A DNA stretch of 64,000 nucleotides from the NCBI GenBank assembly GCA_040768925.1, contig JAXGLZ010000002.1, positions 794,350 to 858,349 of the forward strand. The letters are read 5' to 3'. A program made the translations under genes and the position numbers. The stretch is from CALNBC01 sp040768925 (GTDB lineage Bacteria > Bacillota > Clostridia > Christensenellales > CALWSW01). This document shows positions 52,344-61,119 of this stretch, piece after piece. The notes under the pieces were generated by a model. That model was not told where the DNA came from and ran no database searches. It saw only the letters and a list, made by a program, of their open reading frames with translations. Numbering within the stretch: position 1 is the first letter of the stretch; every line of letters begins with the position of its first letter.

Positions 52344-53450
52344 TCAGGCCTGGGAATCCGCCGTCTTTTGCGACCTGTCTTTCTTTGCCCTGATTTCGGC
52401 AAGGATCCAGATGAGCAGCGGAATAAAGATCTGAAAAGGTATGGCGTAGATCTGATAGATCTTCAAAAATTCATACAGCTCGATGTTTCTTTCGTAAAGC
52501 GTGCCGCACAGCGCCGCGGCCAAAAGGCCCAGCGGCAGCACGAACTGCTTGTAGCCGCGCAGTCCGAACAGGTGCTCGACGCCCCTGGCGGCCCCCAAAA
52601 GACAGATCGAGATTTTCGCCACCCCGCCGATGACGAAATTCATGGCGATCGAGCCCTCGATCCTGGAGATGATATTCCCCAGCTGGATGACCTTGGACGC
52701 AATATAGGAGGGAAAATACACCGCGTCCAGCACCTTGGTCCCAAGCAGCAACGTGTTGCGGAGGTCGATGGTGACCAGGGCCGCGGTGCCCAGCAGAAAC
52801 GCAAGAATGTAGGGTTTATAGGGACGGCGGCTTTCTATGGCGCCCTGAAACGCGCATAAGAACACCACGGTTTCCAAATACGGGAAGGCGACGTTCATGT
52901 AGGCGCTTTTGGCGATATCGCCGATATCGTGGGCCGCAACCGGCTGAATGCGCGAGAGGTCCATGATATTCAGCGAAAAAAGCACGGTCATCACAAGAAC
53001 CATCAAAATAACCGGCAGCATGAAGATCGACCACTTGCCCATGGTCTCCACGCCGCTTTTGACCAGATAGACAACCGTCAGCATCATGATCAGCATGATG
53101 GGCATGTGGGGGGTTTCGGGCATGACGCACACGCCGACAAATTCCGAAAAATCCCGCAGGACCAGCGCGCAAAGATGCAGGCAATACCAGGCCATCAGGG
53201 CGATGACGATCTTCCCCGCGATTTTCCCCAGGAGCATTTCCACGAGATCGAAGAAGCCCTTGTCCGGAAACAGTCGGCCCAGCCGCCCCAGGAGCAGAAA
53301 GAAGGGGGCCGAAAATGCCGCGGCCATCAGCAGCGCGATCCACGAATCCTGCTCGACTTCAGTTCCGCTGCCTATGATGGCTGCGCTGCCGAATAAAAAC
53401 ATGGATACAAGGCAGATGGTTTGCCTGGAAGTCAGCATTTCTTTTTTCAT
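52344..53450 (-). CDS. gerAB: GerAB-type spore germination permease-like protein
   Basis: 368 residues with ten hydrophobic segments, of the APC-like GerAB family. It begins KEMLTSRQTICLVSMFLFGS, and includes LIMMLTVVYLVKSGVETMGK and LPVILMVLVMTVLFSLN. In GerA receptors this subunit binds the germinant. It lies downstream of gerAA, gerAC and a small membrane protein gene. Confidence 0.92.
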   Translation of the reverse strand: MKKEMLTSRQTICLVSMFLFGSAAIIGSGTEVEQDSWIALLMAAAFSAPFFLLLGRLGRLFPDKGFFDLVEMLLGKIAGKIVIALMAWYCLHLCALVLRDFSEFVGVCVMPETPHMPIMLIMMLTVVYLVKSGVETMGKWSIFMLPVILMVLVMTVLFSLNIMDLSRIQPVAAHDIGDIAKSAYMNVAFPYLETVVFLCAFQGAIESRRPYKPYILAFLLGTAALVTIDLRNTLLLGTKVLDAVYFPSYIASKVIQLGNIISRIEGSIAMNFVIGGVAKISICLLGAARGVEHLFGLRGYKQFVLPLGLLAAALCGTLYERNIELYEFLKIYQIYAIPFQIFIPLLIWILAEIRAKKDRSQKTADSQA

Positions 53451-53472
53451 TGGCCAAACCTTTCAAACAAAA

Positions 53473-53691
53473 TCATCCGGCATTCGGGAAAATAGCCGTC
53501 ACAATGGCGACGATGGCCTTGGTCGGGCTGGGAAGCTGCGCGTGTATGCTGTGCAGAAAAAGCCCGCAAAAACCGATGAGCAAAACGGCGCAATAGACCG
53601 CGCCCTCTTTAAAATTCCAGGTTTTCTTTAAGGGAAGCAGGTCGAGCAGCACGACCAGGGCATAGAGTCCAACGACGATCGCCGTAATCAT
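53473..53691 (-). CDS. small two-helix membrane protein in the ger operon
   Basis: 72 residues, two hydrophobic helices (about 3-20 and 33-50) and a short C-terminal hydrophobic segment. It lies between gerAC (13 bp) and gerAB (22 bp). Small proteins of this kind occur in several ger operons and may modulate the receptor; the assignment is by position. Confidence 0.75.
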   Translation of the reverse strand: MITAIVVGLYALVVLLDLLPLKKTWNFKEGAVYCAVLLIGFCGLFLHSIHAQLPSPTKAIVAIVTAIFPNAG

Positions 53692-53704
53692 TCCTTACCT
53701 CCTT

Positions 53705-54847
53705 TTAAGATTTGCAGATGGCCCCGGTATTGATGATATGCACATCCGTCTCGACCTTCACCTCAAGCGTTCTGAACAGGCTGTCCCAGCGGTCTTTAAG
53801 CTGATCCCAAAGCTGGGGGTCCGTTCTATGGATCAGGTCTCCGAAACCGAAAATATCCGCGCCGTATTCCGACTGCACTTTTTTGATCAAATCGCCGATA
53901 TCCTTCCGGAGCTTTTTTGAGGCCAACTCCTCCAGCTCAATGATCATCGCGTCGTCAAGCTGGACATCGGGGTTCATAATCTCATCCAGGAAGGTGTACA
54001 TCTGCACGCTGATATGAATGCCGACCTGCCCGTCCCTGTTTTCGATAGACCTTTTGGTCTGGCACTCGTTAATCTCCAGGGTGACGTCGTCCTTCCCCTC
54101 CCCTGTGTGCGAAAAGGTGAACACGCCGCCTTGGACGGAGTCTATGCAAAAAAGGTAATACTTCGCCTCTTCCGGCGTGAGGTAGCCGACCAGCCGCCTG
54201 TCTTTAAAAACCGCGATCCCGTCTGCCTCACAGATTGTCACGCCGTTGTTTTGAACGGTTCGAAGCGCGGCCAGGGCAAGGTCCTTCCCCGGGGTGTTGA
54301 TCGTTTCGAACGCATTGTAAAGCTCCATACTTAGGGTGGATGCGGTGATCTTATTGTCGGTTTCCAGAATCTGCCGCAGTTTGATCGACAGGATCTTCTG
54401 GTCTATGCCCACAGCATTAAAAATGTCCTGAGCGGTCTGCTCCCGGGAAATCGCCATATTAATGGTCTCCCGCACTTCGCCGTCCCGCATGAACCAGTCC
54501 ATGATGCTGCCGATATCCTCTTCTTTCGCGATGTCCTGGTTGATAATAAGCATCTGGGCGTGGCCGAAATAAAGCTTGTTTCTGAGTTTCTTTTTCGCGT
54601 TTCTGACGGCTTCAAAAATGGTCTTGCCCTCGGATTCGATGATCTTGCTCTCCGGCCCGTTTTCCTTGACGGAGCCCGAAAGATCCACAAATTCAAAGCT
54701 GAGAAGGTAGTTTCCGGTCTCCTTGTCCTTGTCTAGGGCGATTCCCGAGACGATGGTCATCTCGTCGAGGCCGCGGTAACTCCAGCACCCCGCCGCCGGC
54801 AGCGCAAAAAGGAGCGCAAGGATCAGGCAAACGCATTTTTTAATCAC
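53705..54847 (-). CDS. gerAC: GerAC-type germination lipoprotein
   Basis: 380 residues. The signal peptide ends PAAGCWSYRGLDEMTIVSGI, the diagnostic Ger(x)C start with lipobox Cys21. Conserved IDQKILSIKLRQILETDN and EADGIAVFKDRRLVGYLTPE and C-terminal EYGADIFGFGDLIHR follow. Lipoprotein subunit of the germinant receptor. It overlaps gerAA by 8 bp. Confidence 0.94.
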   Translation of the reverse strand: MIKKCVCLILALLFALPAAGCWSYRGLDEMTIVSGIALDKDKETGNYLLSFEFVDLSGSVKENGPESKIIESEGKTIFEAVRNAKKKLRNKLYFGHAQMLIINQDIAKEEDIGSIMDWFMRDGEVRETINMAISREQTAQDIFNAVGIDQKILSIKLRQILETDNKITASTLSMELYNAFETINTPGKDLALAALRTVQNNGVTICEADGIAVFKDRRLVGYLTPEEAKYYLFCIDSVQGGVFTFSHTGEGKDDVTLEINECQTKRSIENRDGQVGIHISVQMYTFLDEIMNPDVQLDDAMIIELEELASKKLRKDIGDLIKKVQSEYGADIFGFGDLIHRTDPQLWDQLKDRWDSLFRTLEVKVETDVHIINTGAICKS

Positions 54848-56384
54848 GATGGGCTCCTTTTGTATTCTGCCGGATCTTGTTCGCCGTAAATCTGGGGCGC
54901 CGGATCATTTGCCACCAGGGCGCGCGTATGAACGTGTCCTTTATGTTCTGGTACCGCAGCTTTCTGCTCAGCATGATTTGCGGCACCCCGAAGGAATAGA
55001 GGTTGAGTATGTGGATGGCCAGGCAGGTCATGCCCAGCATCAGGCCAAAAAAACCCAACATCGAGGAAGCGATCAGCAGCATGATCCGGATATAGATCAT
55101 GGGGGCGTTCAGCTTTGGAACCAGCAGCGCGGTGATGCCGGTCAGCGCGATGATGATCACCATGGGCGCGGCCACAAGCTTGGCGTCCACCGCCGCCTGC
55201 CCGATGACCAGCGCCCCGACGATGCTCAGCGCCTGGCCGATGGTCGAGGGCATCCTGACGCCCGTTTCCTTCAAAATATCGAACAGGATCAGCATGACGA
55301 ACGCCTCCAGCGCAGCCGGCAGGGGAACACTTTTGCGTTCCGCCGCTATGCTGATGAACAGCTGCGGGGGAAGCATTTCGTGGTGGAACCCTTCGACGGC
55401 AATATACAGCCCCGGCACCGTAATGGTGAGCAAAGATCCGATGATGCGCAGTATTCTGGAGAAAGAAGTATAAAAAAAGTTCATGTAATAATCTTCGCTG
55501 CTCTGAAAATTCTCAATGAAAAGATAAGGCACGGTCAGAACAACGGGGGTGCCATCCACAAAAAGGGCGATGCGCCCCTCCAAAAGCTTTCCGACCACCA
55601 CGTCCGGGCGCTCGGTATAACCAACCGTGCGAAAAGGCGACCAGGGCACGTCCATAATCTGCTCGGTGATGTAATTGGCGTCCAGAATGCCGTCGATATC
55701 GATGGCGTTCAGCCTGGTATACAACTGGGCGAGGATCTGTTTGTTGACGAGACTGTCCATATAGCACACATAGATCTTGGTCCTCGTGCGGGCGCCCAGG
55801 ATCATGGATTTCATCTTCAGATCGGCGGTGAGGATCCGGCGCCTGATCAGCGAAAGGTTGCCCAGCAGCGATTCCGTGAAGCCGTCCCTCGGGCCGAGCA
55901 GCCCTTTTTCGTTGTCCGGCTCGGAGACCGACCGCGTTTGGAAGGCCTTTGTGTCCAGCAAAATGGCCTGGTCCTGCCCTTCGGCAAACAGGATGGTATT
56001 TCCATAGACGACTGCCTCCACGATTTCCTGAAAACGGTCGGCTTTTTTTGCGTCGCAGATCTGCACAATGCTTCTGATCACCGTGTCCACAAAATCATCC
56101 CCCGAAGGACAAACCTGGGAGAGCATGAGCGGTTTGATGAGGTTTTCGTTTATGGCGTCCGAGTTTACCACGCCGTCGCAGTAGATGATGCAGTAGCGAA
56201 GGTCTTTGTCGTAATTGTTTTCGATAAACCTGACCCGCAATATATCCACGTCTTCAAAAAGCGTTCTGATTATCTTGACATTCCGGTCAAGAGAGGAGGT
56301 CAGGACGAGGTCTTTCGTCTCCTGATCCGCCCCTTTTCCCGCGTTTTCTGACCTGTTTTTCTTTTTCTTAAACAGCCCGAACAT
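54840..56384 (-). CDS. gerAA: GerAA-type germinant receptor subunit
   Basis: 514 residues; GGACGGAGCGCTGC precedes ATG 56384. The N-terminal cytosolic domain starts MFGLFKKKKNRSENAGKGAD and carries DLVLTSSLDRNVKIIRTLFE. The membrane domain begins near residue 300 and includes LPAALEAFVMLILFDILKET and IGQALSIVGALVIGQAAVDA. It is the first gene of the ger operon and direct evidence that the organism forms endospores. Confidence 0.94.
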   Translation of the reverse strand: MFGLFKKKKNRSENAGKGADQETKDLVLTSSLDRNVKIIRTLFEDVDILRVRFIENNYDKDLRYCIIYCDGVVNSDAINENLIKPLMLSQVCPSGDDFVDTVIRSIVQICDAKKADRFQEIVEAVVYGNTILFAEGQDQAILLDTKAFQTRSVSEPDNEKGLLGPRDGFTESLLGNLSLIRRRILTADLKMKSMILGARTRTKIYVCYMDSLVNKQILAQLYTRLNAIDIDGILDANYITEQIMDVPWSPFRTVGYTERPDVVVGKLLEGRIALFVDGTPVVLTVPYLFIENFQSSEDYYMNFFYTSFSRILRIIGSLLTITVPGLYIAVEGFHHEMLPPQLFISIAAERKSVPLPAALEAFVMLILFDILKETGVRMPSTIGQALSIVGALVIGQAAVDAKLVAAPMVIIIALTGITALLVPKLNAPMIYIRIMLLIASSMLGFFGLMLGMTCLAIHILNLYSFGVPQIMLSRKLRYQNIKDTFIRAPWWQMIRRPRFTANKIRQNTKGAHRD

Positions 56385-57032
56385 GCAGCGCTCCGTCCCC
56401 AATCGTTTGTGTTAAGAATTCCCCTCCGCCCTTTCGAATATGCACGGCAGCGCCCCGCCAAACGGAAGCATCGCCCTCCGGCCAAAGGTTTGCGGCAGCC
56501 CAAAAGCGCTGCCCGCCGTTTTGTGAAGCGCCGCGCTTGGCGCCCAAAACCCTTGGCCCGCGCAAATCCGGCGTTTTTTTCGGCTTTGATCGTATCGCCG
56601 GAACAAATCGCCCGCGCCAAGCCGGGCCTGAACGAAAAAGCAGCCCGCGGGCTGCTTTTTCGTTTGGCCTTTCGGCGGTCAAAGAGATGCGCAAATCCAT
56701 TTTGCCGGTAGTCTATACGCTTTGCTGACTGCCAGAAAAAAGCAGGATAAGAAAGAAAGGACCGGTTTCATCCCGAACGCGCTTTCCGGCGGGATGCGAT
56801 AAAAATCGAAAAACAGATCGAAGCGCTTTTGCGGGAAACCGCTGCCCGCCGGCAGGGCCCGGATGGGACGGGTCCATTGCCGTTCATCGCAGGAGATCCT
56901 TGGGCCCCCGGGGCTTACCGTTGAAAAAACGGCCGCCCGCAGGGGCGCTGCCGTTTCCGTGCGGTTCTTGCCCGGCGCGAAGGCTTGAACGGGACTGGGC
57001 AGCCGAAGTTCGCGCGGCGGCGCAACCGCCGC
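56385..57032. other. intergenic region with a 34-bp perfect palindrome
   Basis: About 650 bp. The gerAA promoter must lie in the left part, perhaps spore-specific, but no sigma-G site was recognised. A 34-bp palindrome is at 56631-56664. The rest has frames open only through base composition. Confidence 0.45.
56631..56664. terminator. 34-bp perfect palindrome, bidirectional terminator
   Basis: AACGAAAAAGCAGCCCG then its exact complement CGGGCTGCTTTTTCGTT, with T-runs on both strands. It could end the arsR transcript (57033), leaving a roughly 370-nt 3' region, or mark a lost gene. Confidence 0.75.
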
Positions 57033-57332
57033 TCAGCCCTCGCCCTCTTCTCCGCCGCAATAGTGCTTTCTCAGCACAAAGATCACCTCTTCGATCCTGT
57101 GGTCGGCGATGGAATAGGTGATATTTTGCCCCGCCTTTGAGGAATCCAGGATTCCGTGGGCTTTCAGGAGCGCCAGGTGCTGGGAAAGCGCGGACTGGGT
57201 GATGTTCGGCAGCTTTTCCCCCAGCCCGCTTACGGTTCTTGGGCCCCTGATCAGTTCGCACAGAATGAGCAGCCGGTTTTCATTGGCAAGCACCTTCAGC
57301 AGCCGCGCCATTTTCTTTGCTTTGTCTTCCAA
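57033..57332 (-). CDS. ArsR-family transcriptional regulator
   Basis: 99 residues from a TTG at 57332 preceded by AAAGGAACGCGCAC; ATG 57311 has no ribosome site. Winged-helix features are LLKVLANENRLLILCELIRG, then PNITQSALSQHLALLKAHGI. There is no ArsR/SmtB metal motif in helix 3; the C-terminal HYCGGEEGEG has one Cys. It overlaps the membrane Fe-S gene by 53 bp and is the last gene of the ferredoxin operon. The operator at 58139-58154 suggests autoregulation. Confidence 0.85.
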   Translation of the reverse strand: MEDKAKKMARLLKVLANENRLLILCELIRGPRTVSGLGEKLPNITQSALSQHLALLKAHGILDSSKAGQNITYSIADHRIEEVIFVLRKHYCGGEEGEG

Positions 57333-57912
57333 GTGCGCGTTCCTTTCTGTGTTTTATTTTGCAGATTCCCTGGGTCATCGTTCCCATCGGGCAATAAACG
57401 CACCACGAACGGGGCTTGAACAGCAGCATCGTGACCAGCCCGAGCAGCGTGGAGGTCAGCATCACCCCGTAAAACCCGAAGGCGAACTGCGCAATCCACG
57501 GGGCCGCGGCGGAGGTGTTTGCCCAGTGCCAGGGCAGCTTGAACACCCACAGCAGCGTCACCGCCTCTTTGAGATCCGCTCCCGCGAAAACGAGATAGGT
57601 CGTGTAGAGCATGATGAAAAACATCGTCATGAAGAAAGCCAGAAATCCGTAGCGGAACCCTTTCGCGCGCAGGAATTTCGGCGGGGCCTTTTTGCGCGAC
57701 AGCCCCAGCCTGCCGCCTAAAAGCTCAAGCAGCTGGCCGCGGCCGCAATACTTGTTGCAATAGGATTTGTTTCCTTTGGCGATCGAGATCAGCAGGGGCG
57801 CGGCAAAACAGATCAGCCCCAGCCACGCAAACAGGATGTTGAAAAACCCCAGGGCCAGATAAACCGCCGACGCGATCCAAAGATAATCATACCACCGCTT
57901 TTGCTTCAGCAT
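57280..57912 (-). CDS. membrane 4Fe-4S protein (NapH/NosR-C-terminal-like)
   Basis: 210 residues; GGAGGGCGCGGC precedes ATG 57912. About four hydrophobic helices, with Cys motifs SYCNKYCGRGQLLELLG and SWCVYCPMGTMTQGICK, similar to polyferredoxin-like quinol or flavin electron-transfer subunits. It overlaps the ferredoxin gene by 7 bp. With the ferredoxin it could carry electrons across the membrane; acceptor unknown. Confidence 0.78.
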   Translation of the reverse strand: MLKQKRWYDYLWIASAVYLALGFFNILFAWLGLICFAAPLLISIAKGNKSYCNKYCGRGQLLELLGGRLGLSRKKAPPKFLRAKGFRYGFLAFFMTMFFIMLYTTYLVFAGADLKEAVTLLWVFKLPWHWANTSAAAPWIAQFAFGFYGVMLTSTLLGLVTMLLFKPRSWCVYCPMGTMTQGICKIKHRKERALGRQSKENGAAAEGACQ

Positions 57913-58115
57913 GCCGCGCCCTCCTTTGCGGCGACGGATATGACCTGGGCCGGGCAGGCCTTTTCGCATTTTCCGCAGCCGACGCACCTGCTTTCATCCA
58001 CCACGGCATACAGGCCCTTGTATACCGAGACCGCGCCCAGCGGGCAGGCTTTTACGCAGCATCCGCAGGCCACGCATTCCCTTGAGACCAAAGCCGTTCT
58101 TTTCCCTCTTGTCAT
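57906..58115 (-). CDS. 2[4Fe-4S] ferredoxin
   Basis: 69 residues with two clostridial-type clusters: CVACGCCVKACPLG and CVGCGKCEKACPAQ. First gene of the ferredoxin / membrane Fe-S / arsR operon, preceded by its promoter and operator at 58139-58180. Confidence 0.92.
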   Translation of the reverse strand: MTRGKRTALVSRECVACGCCVKACPLGAVSVYKGLYAVVDESRCVGCGKCEKACPAQVISVAAKEGAAC

Positions 58116-58138
58116 CAGGCGTCCCCTTTATCAAGAAT

Positions 58139-58154
58139 ATTAGCAATTACTAAT
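58139..58154. promoter_or_regulatory. ArsR operator of the ferredoxin operon
   Basis: ATTAGCAATTACTAAT is a 16-bp near-palindrome (one pair differs). It overlaps the -10 element at 58152-58157, and resembles the AGCAATT core of the operator at 17795-17814. Confidence 0.7.
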
Positions 58155-58180
58155 TTACTTATATTCTTCGCCCGTGTCAA
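58152..58180 (-). promoter_or_regulatory. promoter of the ferredoxin operon
   Basis: On the minus strand TTGACA (58180-58175), 17 bp, TAAATT (58157-58152). Confidence 0.7.
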
Positions 58181-58287
58181 GTGTTCCCAAATGAATCCAC
58201 TGATTGTTGAAAAAACGGAACCGAAACAACCCTAAGCCCGAGCCGGCCCGCCGGGGAAGCCGGCGCAAAGGGGATTTTGGGGTTTAC

Positions 58288-58319
58288 AAAAGGCCGGCAT
58301 TCGAAAATACCGGCCTTTT
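58288..58319. terminator. terminator after the disulfide oxidoreductase gene
   Basis: AAAAGGCCGG and CCGGCCTTTT enclose a 12-nt loop, with further T residues on the plus strand. It lies 25 bp past the oxidoreductase stop. Confidence 0.75.
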
Positions 58320-58343
58320 TTTCTTCGCCGGCCCCGGCCCGGG

Positions 58344-59834
58344 TCAGCCTTCGGCGTCAAAGTTCTCGAACACCCAGGCCGTCAGCTCGTTCAGGGAAGG
58401 ATGGATCACCATGGAATCGTTGATCGGCGCATAGGTGCCGACTTCGGGGCAAAGCAGCCTCAACCCCTCGATCTCCTTGGCATCACCCAGGCTTTGCAGC
58501 TTCTTTTGGCACTGGTAGCCCGCGTTCATCAGGTAAACGAAGGGCTGAACCAGAACGGCAGCCTGGGGGCCGACGATGTGCACGCCGAGGATTTTCCTGT
58601 CCTCCCCCACGATCATCTTGACGAAGCCGTTGTCGTCGTCATCGTTTCGATACCCCATCGCCCTGCCGCCCACGACCTCGGAATAGCGGTTGATCGCGGT
58701 GTTGCAGGCGATGCCGCGATCCTTCAGCTCCTTTTCGGTTTTGCCGGCATGGGCCACCTGGGGATGGGTGAAGATCGCCCAGGGCACGGCCTCATAGCTG
58801 ACTTCCCTTTTCCCCTCTTTGCCGAAAAGGTTTTTGGCCAGTATCTGGGCCTCGTAGTTCGCCTTGTGCCTGAACTGGTATTTGCCGTTGATATCGCCCA
58901 GGGCCCAGATGTTTTTTTGGGAAGTTTCCAGATACCCGTTCGTGATGATCCAGCCGTTTTGATCCGTCTCCACCCCGGCTTTTTCCAGCGCCAGGGTGTC
59001 CCCGTTGGACCGGACGCCGGAAGCGACGAAGATTTCTTCGCATTCGACGGTGACCCTGTTTTTTTCGGCGCGGTTTTCCACTACCACCCGCTTCAGGTTC
59101 CCCTCTTTGGATACCGAGAGGACGGAACTGTCCGTCAGGATGTCGATGCCGTTTTTGGCGAACTGTTTTGCCACGAACGCGGAAATTTCCGGCTCTTCCT
59201 TGCCAAGGATGCCGCCCGATCTCGCGATGATCGTCACCTTTGTTCCAAACGCGGAAAAAATGTGTGCGAATTCCGCGCTGATGGCCCCGCTGCCGATGAT
59301 CGCAAGGCTGTTCCAGGGTTTTTGGGGGTATTTTTCGCCAAAGAAGGTTTCGGAGGTCACATAGCCCGCATCCTCCAATCCGGGAACGGGGGGAACCAAG
59401 GTCCTCGCCCCCGCGGCGATCACAAATTTCTCCCCGTGGATCAGATCTTCCGGCCTGCCGCCGCCATAGCGGATCGCCATGCTGTTCGGCCCGGCGAAGG
59501 ACCCGGTTCCCTTGTATACCGTGAGGTTGGGGATCTTTTTCAGATACCCTTCGATCTTTTGATCGAAGCCGATCTGCTCCCACATCCTGCCGGAAACGGT
59601 TTCCCAGTCTATCTGCGGGCGGCCGGCATGCACCCCGATTCTGTCCGCCGTTTCGATCTCCCGGATCAGGTCCGCGGGATACACCAGCATCTTGGAGGGG
59701 ATGCAGCCTTTGGTCAGGCAGGTGCCCCCGAACTTCGCGTTTTCGACGATGGCGCAATCCAGCCCCTGCCTGACGGCTTCTTCCAGCACCATCAGACCCG
59801 CGCCGCTTCCGATTATGACGATATCGTGTTTCAT
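58344..59834 (-). CDS. pyridine nucleotide-disulfide oxidoreductase, dihydrolipoyl/mercuric/mycothione reductase-like
   Basis: 496 residues; ACAGGAGGCGTC precedes ATG 59834. FAD fold HDIVIIGSGAGLMVLEEAVR, active-site disulfide FGGTCLTKGCIPSK, NAD(P) fold SLAIIGSGAISAEFAHIFSA, the second FAD contact NIWALGDINGKYQFRHKANY, and C-terminal dimer domain with SMVIHPSLNELT carrying the catalytic His. The unusual IHPSLNE (in place of HAHPTLSE) and the lack of PDH or GCV genes nearby make a role other than lipoamide reduction likely. Substrate unknown. Confidence 0.85.
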   Translation of the reverse strand: MKHDIVIIGSGAGLMVLEEAVRQGLDCAIVENAKFGGTCLTKGCIPSKMLVYPADLIREIETADRIGVHAGRPQIDWETVSGRMWEQIGFDQKIEGYLKKIPNLTVYKGTGSFAGPNSMAIRYGGGRPEDLIHGEKFVIAAGARTLVPPVPGLEDAGYVTSETFFGEKYPQKPWNSLAIIGSGAISAEFAHIFSAFGTKVTIIARSGGILGKEEPEISAFVAKQFAKNGIDILTDSSVLSVSKEGNLKRVVVENRAEKNRVTVECEEIFVASGVRSNGDTLALEKAGVETDQNGWIITNGYLETSQKNIWALGDINGKYQFRHKANYEAQILAKNLFGKEGKREVSYEAVPWAIFTHPQVAHAGKTEKELKDRGIACNTAINRYSEVVGGRAMGYRNDDDDNGFVKMIVGEDRKILGVHIVGPQAAVLVQPFVYLMNAGYQCQKKLQSLGDAKEIEGLRLLCPEVGTYAPINDSMVIHPSLNELTAWVFENFDAEG

Positions 59835-60155
59835 GACGCCTCCTGTATCTTCCCGTTTTCCGCAAGCATAGGGCAAGGGTATCCCTTTACCTTACCGCAA
59901 AATCCTTTTTCAAAACGGCGTTGCGCCGGATCCACAATCCCGCCCGCGCGCGCAAAAGGGCGTGGTACTGTTCAGTCTATAACAAAATGGGGATTTGTGT
60001 CAATTCGCCGCGATCCGCAAAGGGCGGCCTGCCGCCGCCGGGCGATGACTGCCGGTCCTTCGAATCAACAAACAGCGCGGCTGGCCGTTTGCCCGCCGCG
60101 CTGTTTGTTTCGTTTTTGCCCGGAAAGGCCGAAGCGGCGGCCCAGGCCGAAGCCG
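59835..60155. other. intergenic region between the disulfide oxidoreductase and Fpg-like genes
   Basis: About 320 bp. At 60067-60109 AACAAACAGCGCGGC and GCCGCGCTGTTTGTT form a perfect 15-bp stem with T residues on the plus strand; it probably ends the Fpg-like transcript. Nothing else is recognised. Confidence 0.5.
60067..60115. terminator. terminator-like hairpin past the Fpg-like gene
   Basis: A perfect 15-bp stem with a 13-nt loop, 45 bp beyond the stop of the Fpg-like gene. Confidence 0.65.
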
Positions 60156-60986
60156 TCATTCTTCCAGGGGCTGGCAGACCGGGCACCAATAGACGCTGCC
60201 GCCAAGATAGGCCGCCTTTTGGATCTCTGCGCCGCAAACGGGGCAGGGCTTGCCAGCCGTGTTTTTGCTCAAAAGGGTCTTGTATCCGCCCGGGCTGCCG
60301 AAAAGATCCTTCTCGGTATCTCGGCCGTTCAGGCTCACCATTTCCGAAAGCGTTTCCTTGACGGAGCGGAACAGGCCGTCGTATTCCTCCTGCGAGACCG
60401 TGCCCATCTTCCGCTTCGGGTGGATCCCGGCGCGAAACAGAATGTCCTGCAGCACGCCGTTGCCCAGCCCGGGGATGCGCTGCCCCGTCGCCAGAAACGC
60501 CTTGGCGGAAAGCTTGGCCGTGCCGCCTTCGCGAAGGGCGGCGAAATAGTCCCGGTCGAATTCTTCGGTCAGCGGCTGGGGCTTTTCCCTGGCGATGAGG
60601 TAATACCAATTCTGATACGCCCCATCTAAAAAGGCAAGGACATTGCCGTACATCTGAATGGTGCAGGCCAGAGCGCTTCCGTCTTCCAGCGCGATCAAAA
60701 GCTGGTGCTTTGCCGGCGCTTTCGCCTGATCCCGGCAATAGCGGAGGTTTCCCCCGTCCCCCAGCACGATCCGGCAGTCGTCCGCGGCGATCTCGATCAT
60801 CGCGCCCAGGCCGGCGCTCCCGCCGATCACCTTCCCGGTCAGCAGCGCGGGGTAGTCCGCCGGATCGCCATGATAAAAAGCGAATTTGTGGGGGGACTGA
60901 TTCGCGACGACCCGGCTGATCCTCTTTCCGCGCACGCTCTGGTTCAGTTGTTTCGCAATGGTCAGGCTTTCGGGAATCTCCAGCAT
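60156..60986 (-). CDS. Fpg/Nei-family DNA glycosylase-like protein lacking the N-terminal proline
   Basis: 276 residues; CAGGAGGGCGTGAAC places the start at ATG 60986. The H2TH region is GQRIPGLGNGVLQDILFRAG, and the zinc finger is GKPCPVCGAEIQKAAYLGGS then VYWCPVCQ. The N-terminus is MLEIPESLTIAKQL, aligning with PELPEVE of Fpg, but Pro2, the catalytic nucleophile, is Leu. A family of clostridial proteins shares this start. Either it uses another nucleophile or it is a non-lyase DNA-lesion binder. Confidence 0.8.
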   Translation of the reverse strand: MLEIPESLTIAKQLNQSVRGKRISRVVANQSPHKFAFYHGDPADYPALLTGKVIGGSAGLGAMIEIAADDCRIVLGDGGNLRYCRDQAKAPAKHQLLIALEDGSALACTIQMYGNVLAFLDGAYQNWYYLIAREKPQPLTEEFDRDYFAALREGGTAKLSAKAFLATGQRIPGLGNGVLQDILFRAGIHPKRKMGTVSQEEYDGLFRSVKETLSEMVSLNGRDTEKDLFGSPGGYKTLLSKNTAGKPCPVCGAEIQKAAYLGGSVYWCPVCQPLEE

Positions 60987-61119
60987 GTTCACGCCCTCCT
61001 GAATTTTTTTCTTGGGTTCATTTCGTCCGCAAAGCGCGCTTTGCGCCTTCGGCAGCAGGCCGGTCGGACCGCAAAAGCGCGCCGGGTCATCCTGCCGTGA
61101 TCCTGTTCCTCCGCGGGCG

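Noticed and set aside
54849..56351. 500-residue plus-strand open frame
   Set aside because: Antisense to gerAA; His/Asp/Arg-rich without any family motif.
58401..60629. 742-residue plus-strand open frame
   Set aside because: Antisense to the disulfide oxidoreductase and Fpg-like genes, whose motifs are unmistakable. It is open only because of GC-rich codon composition.
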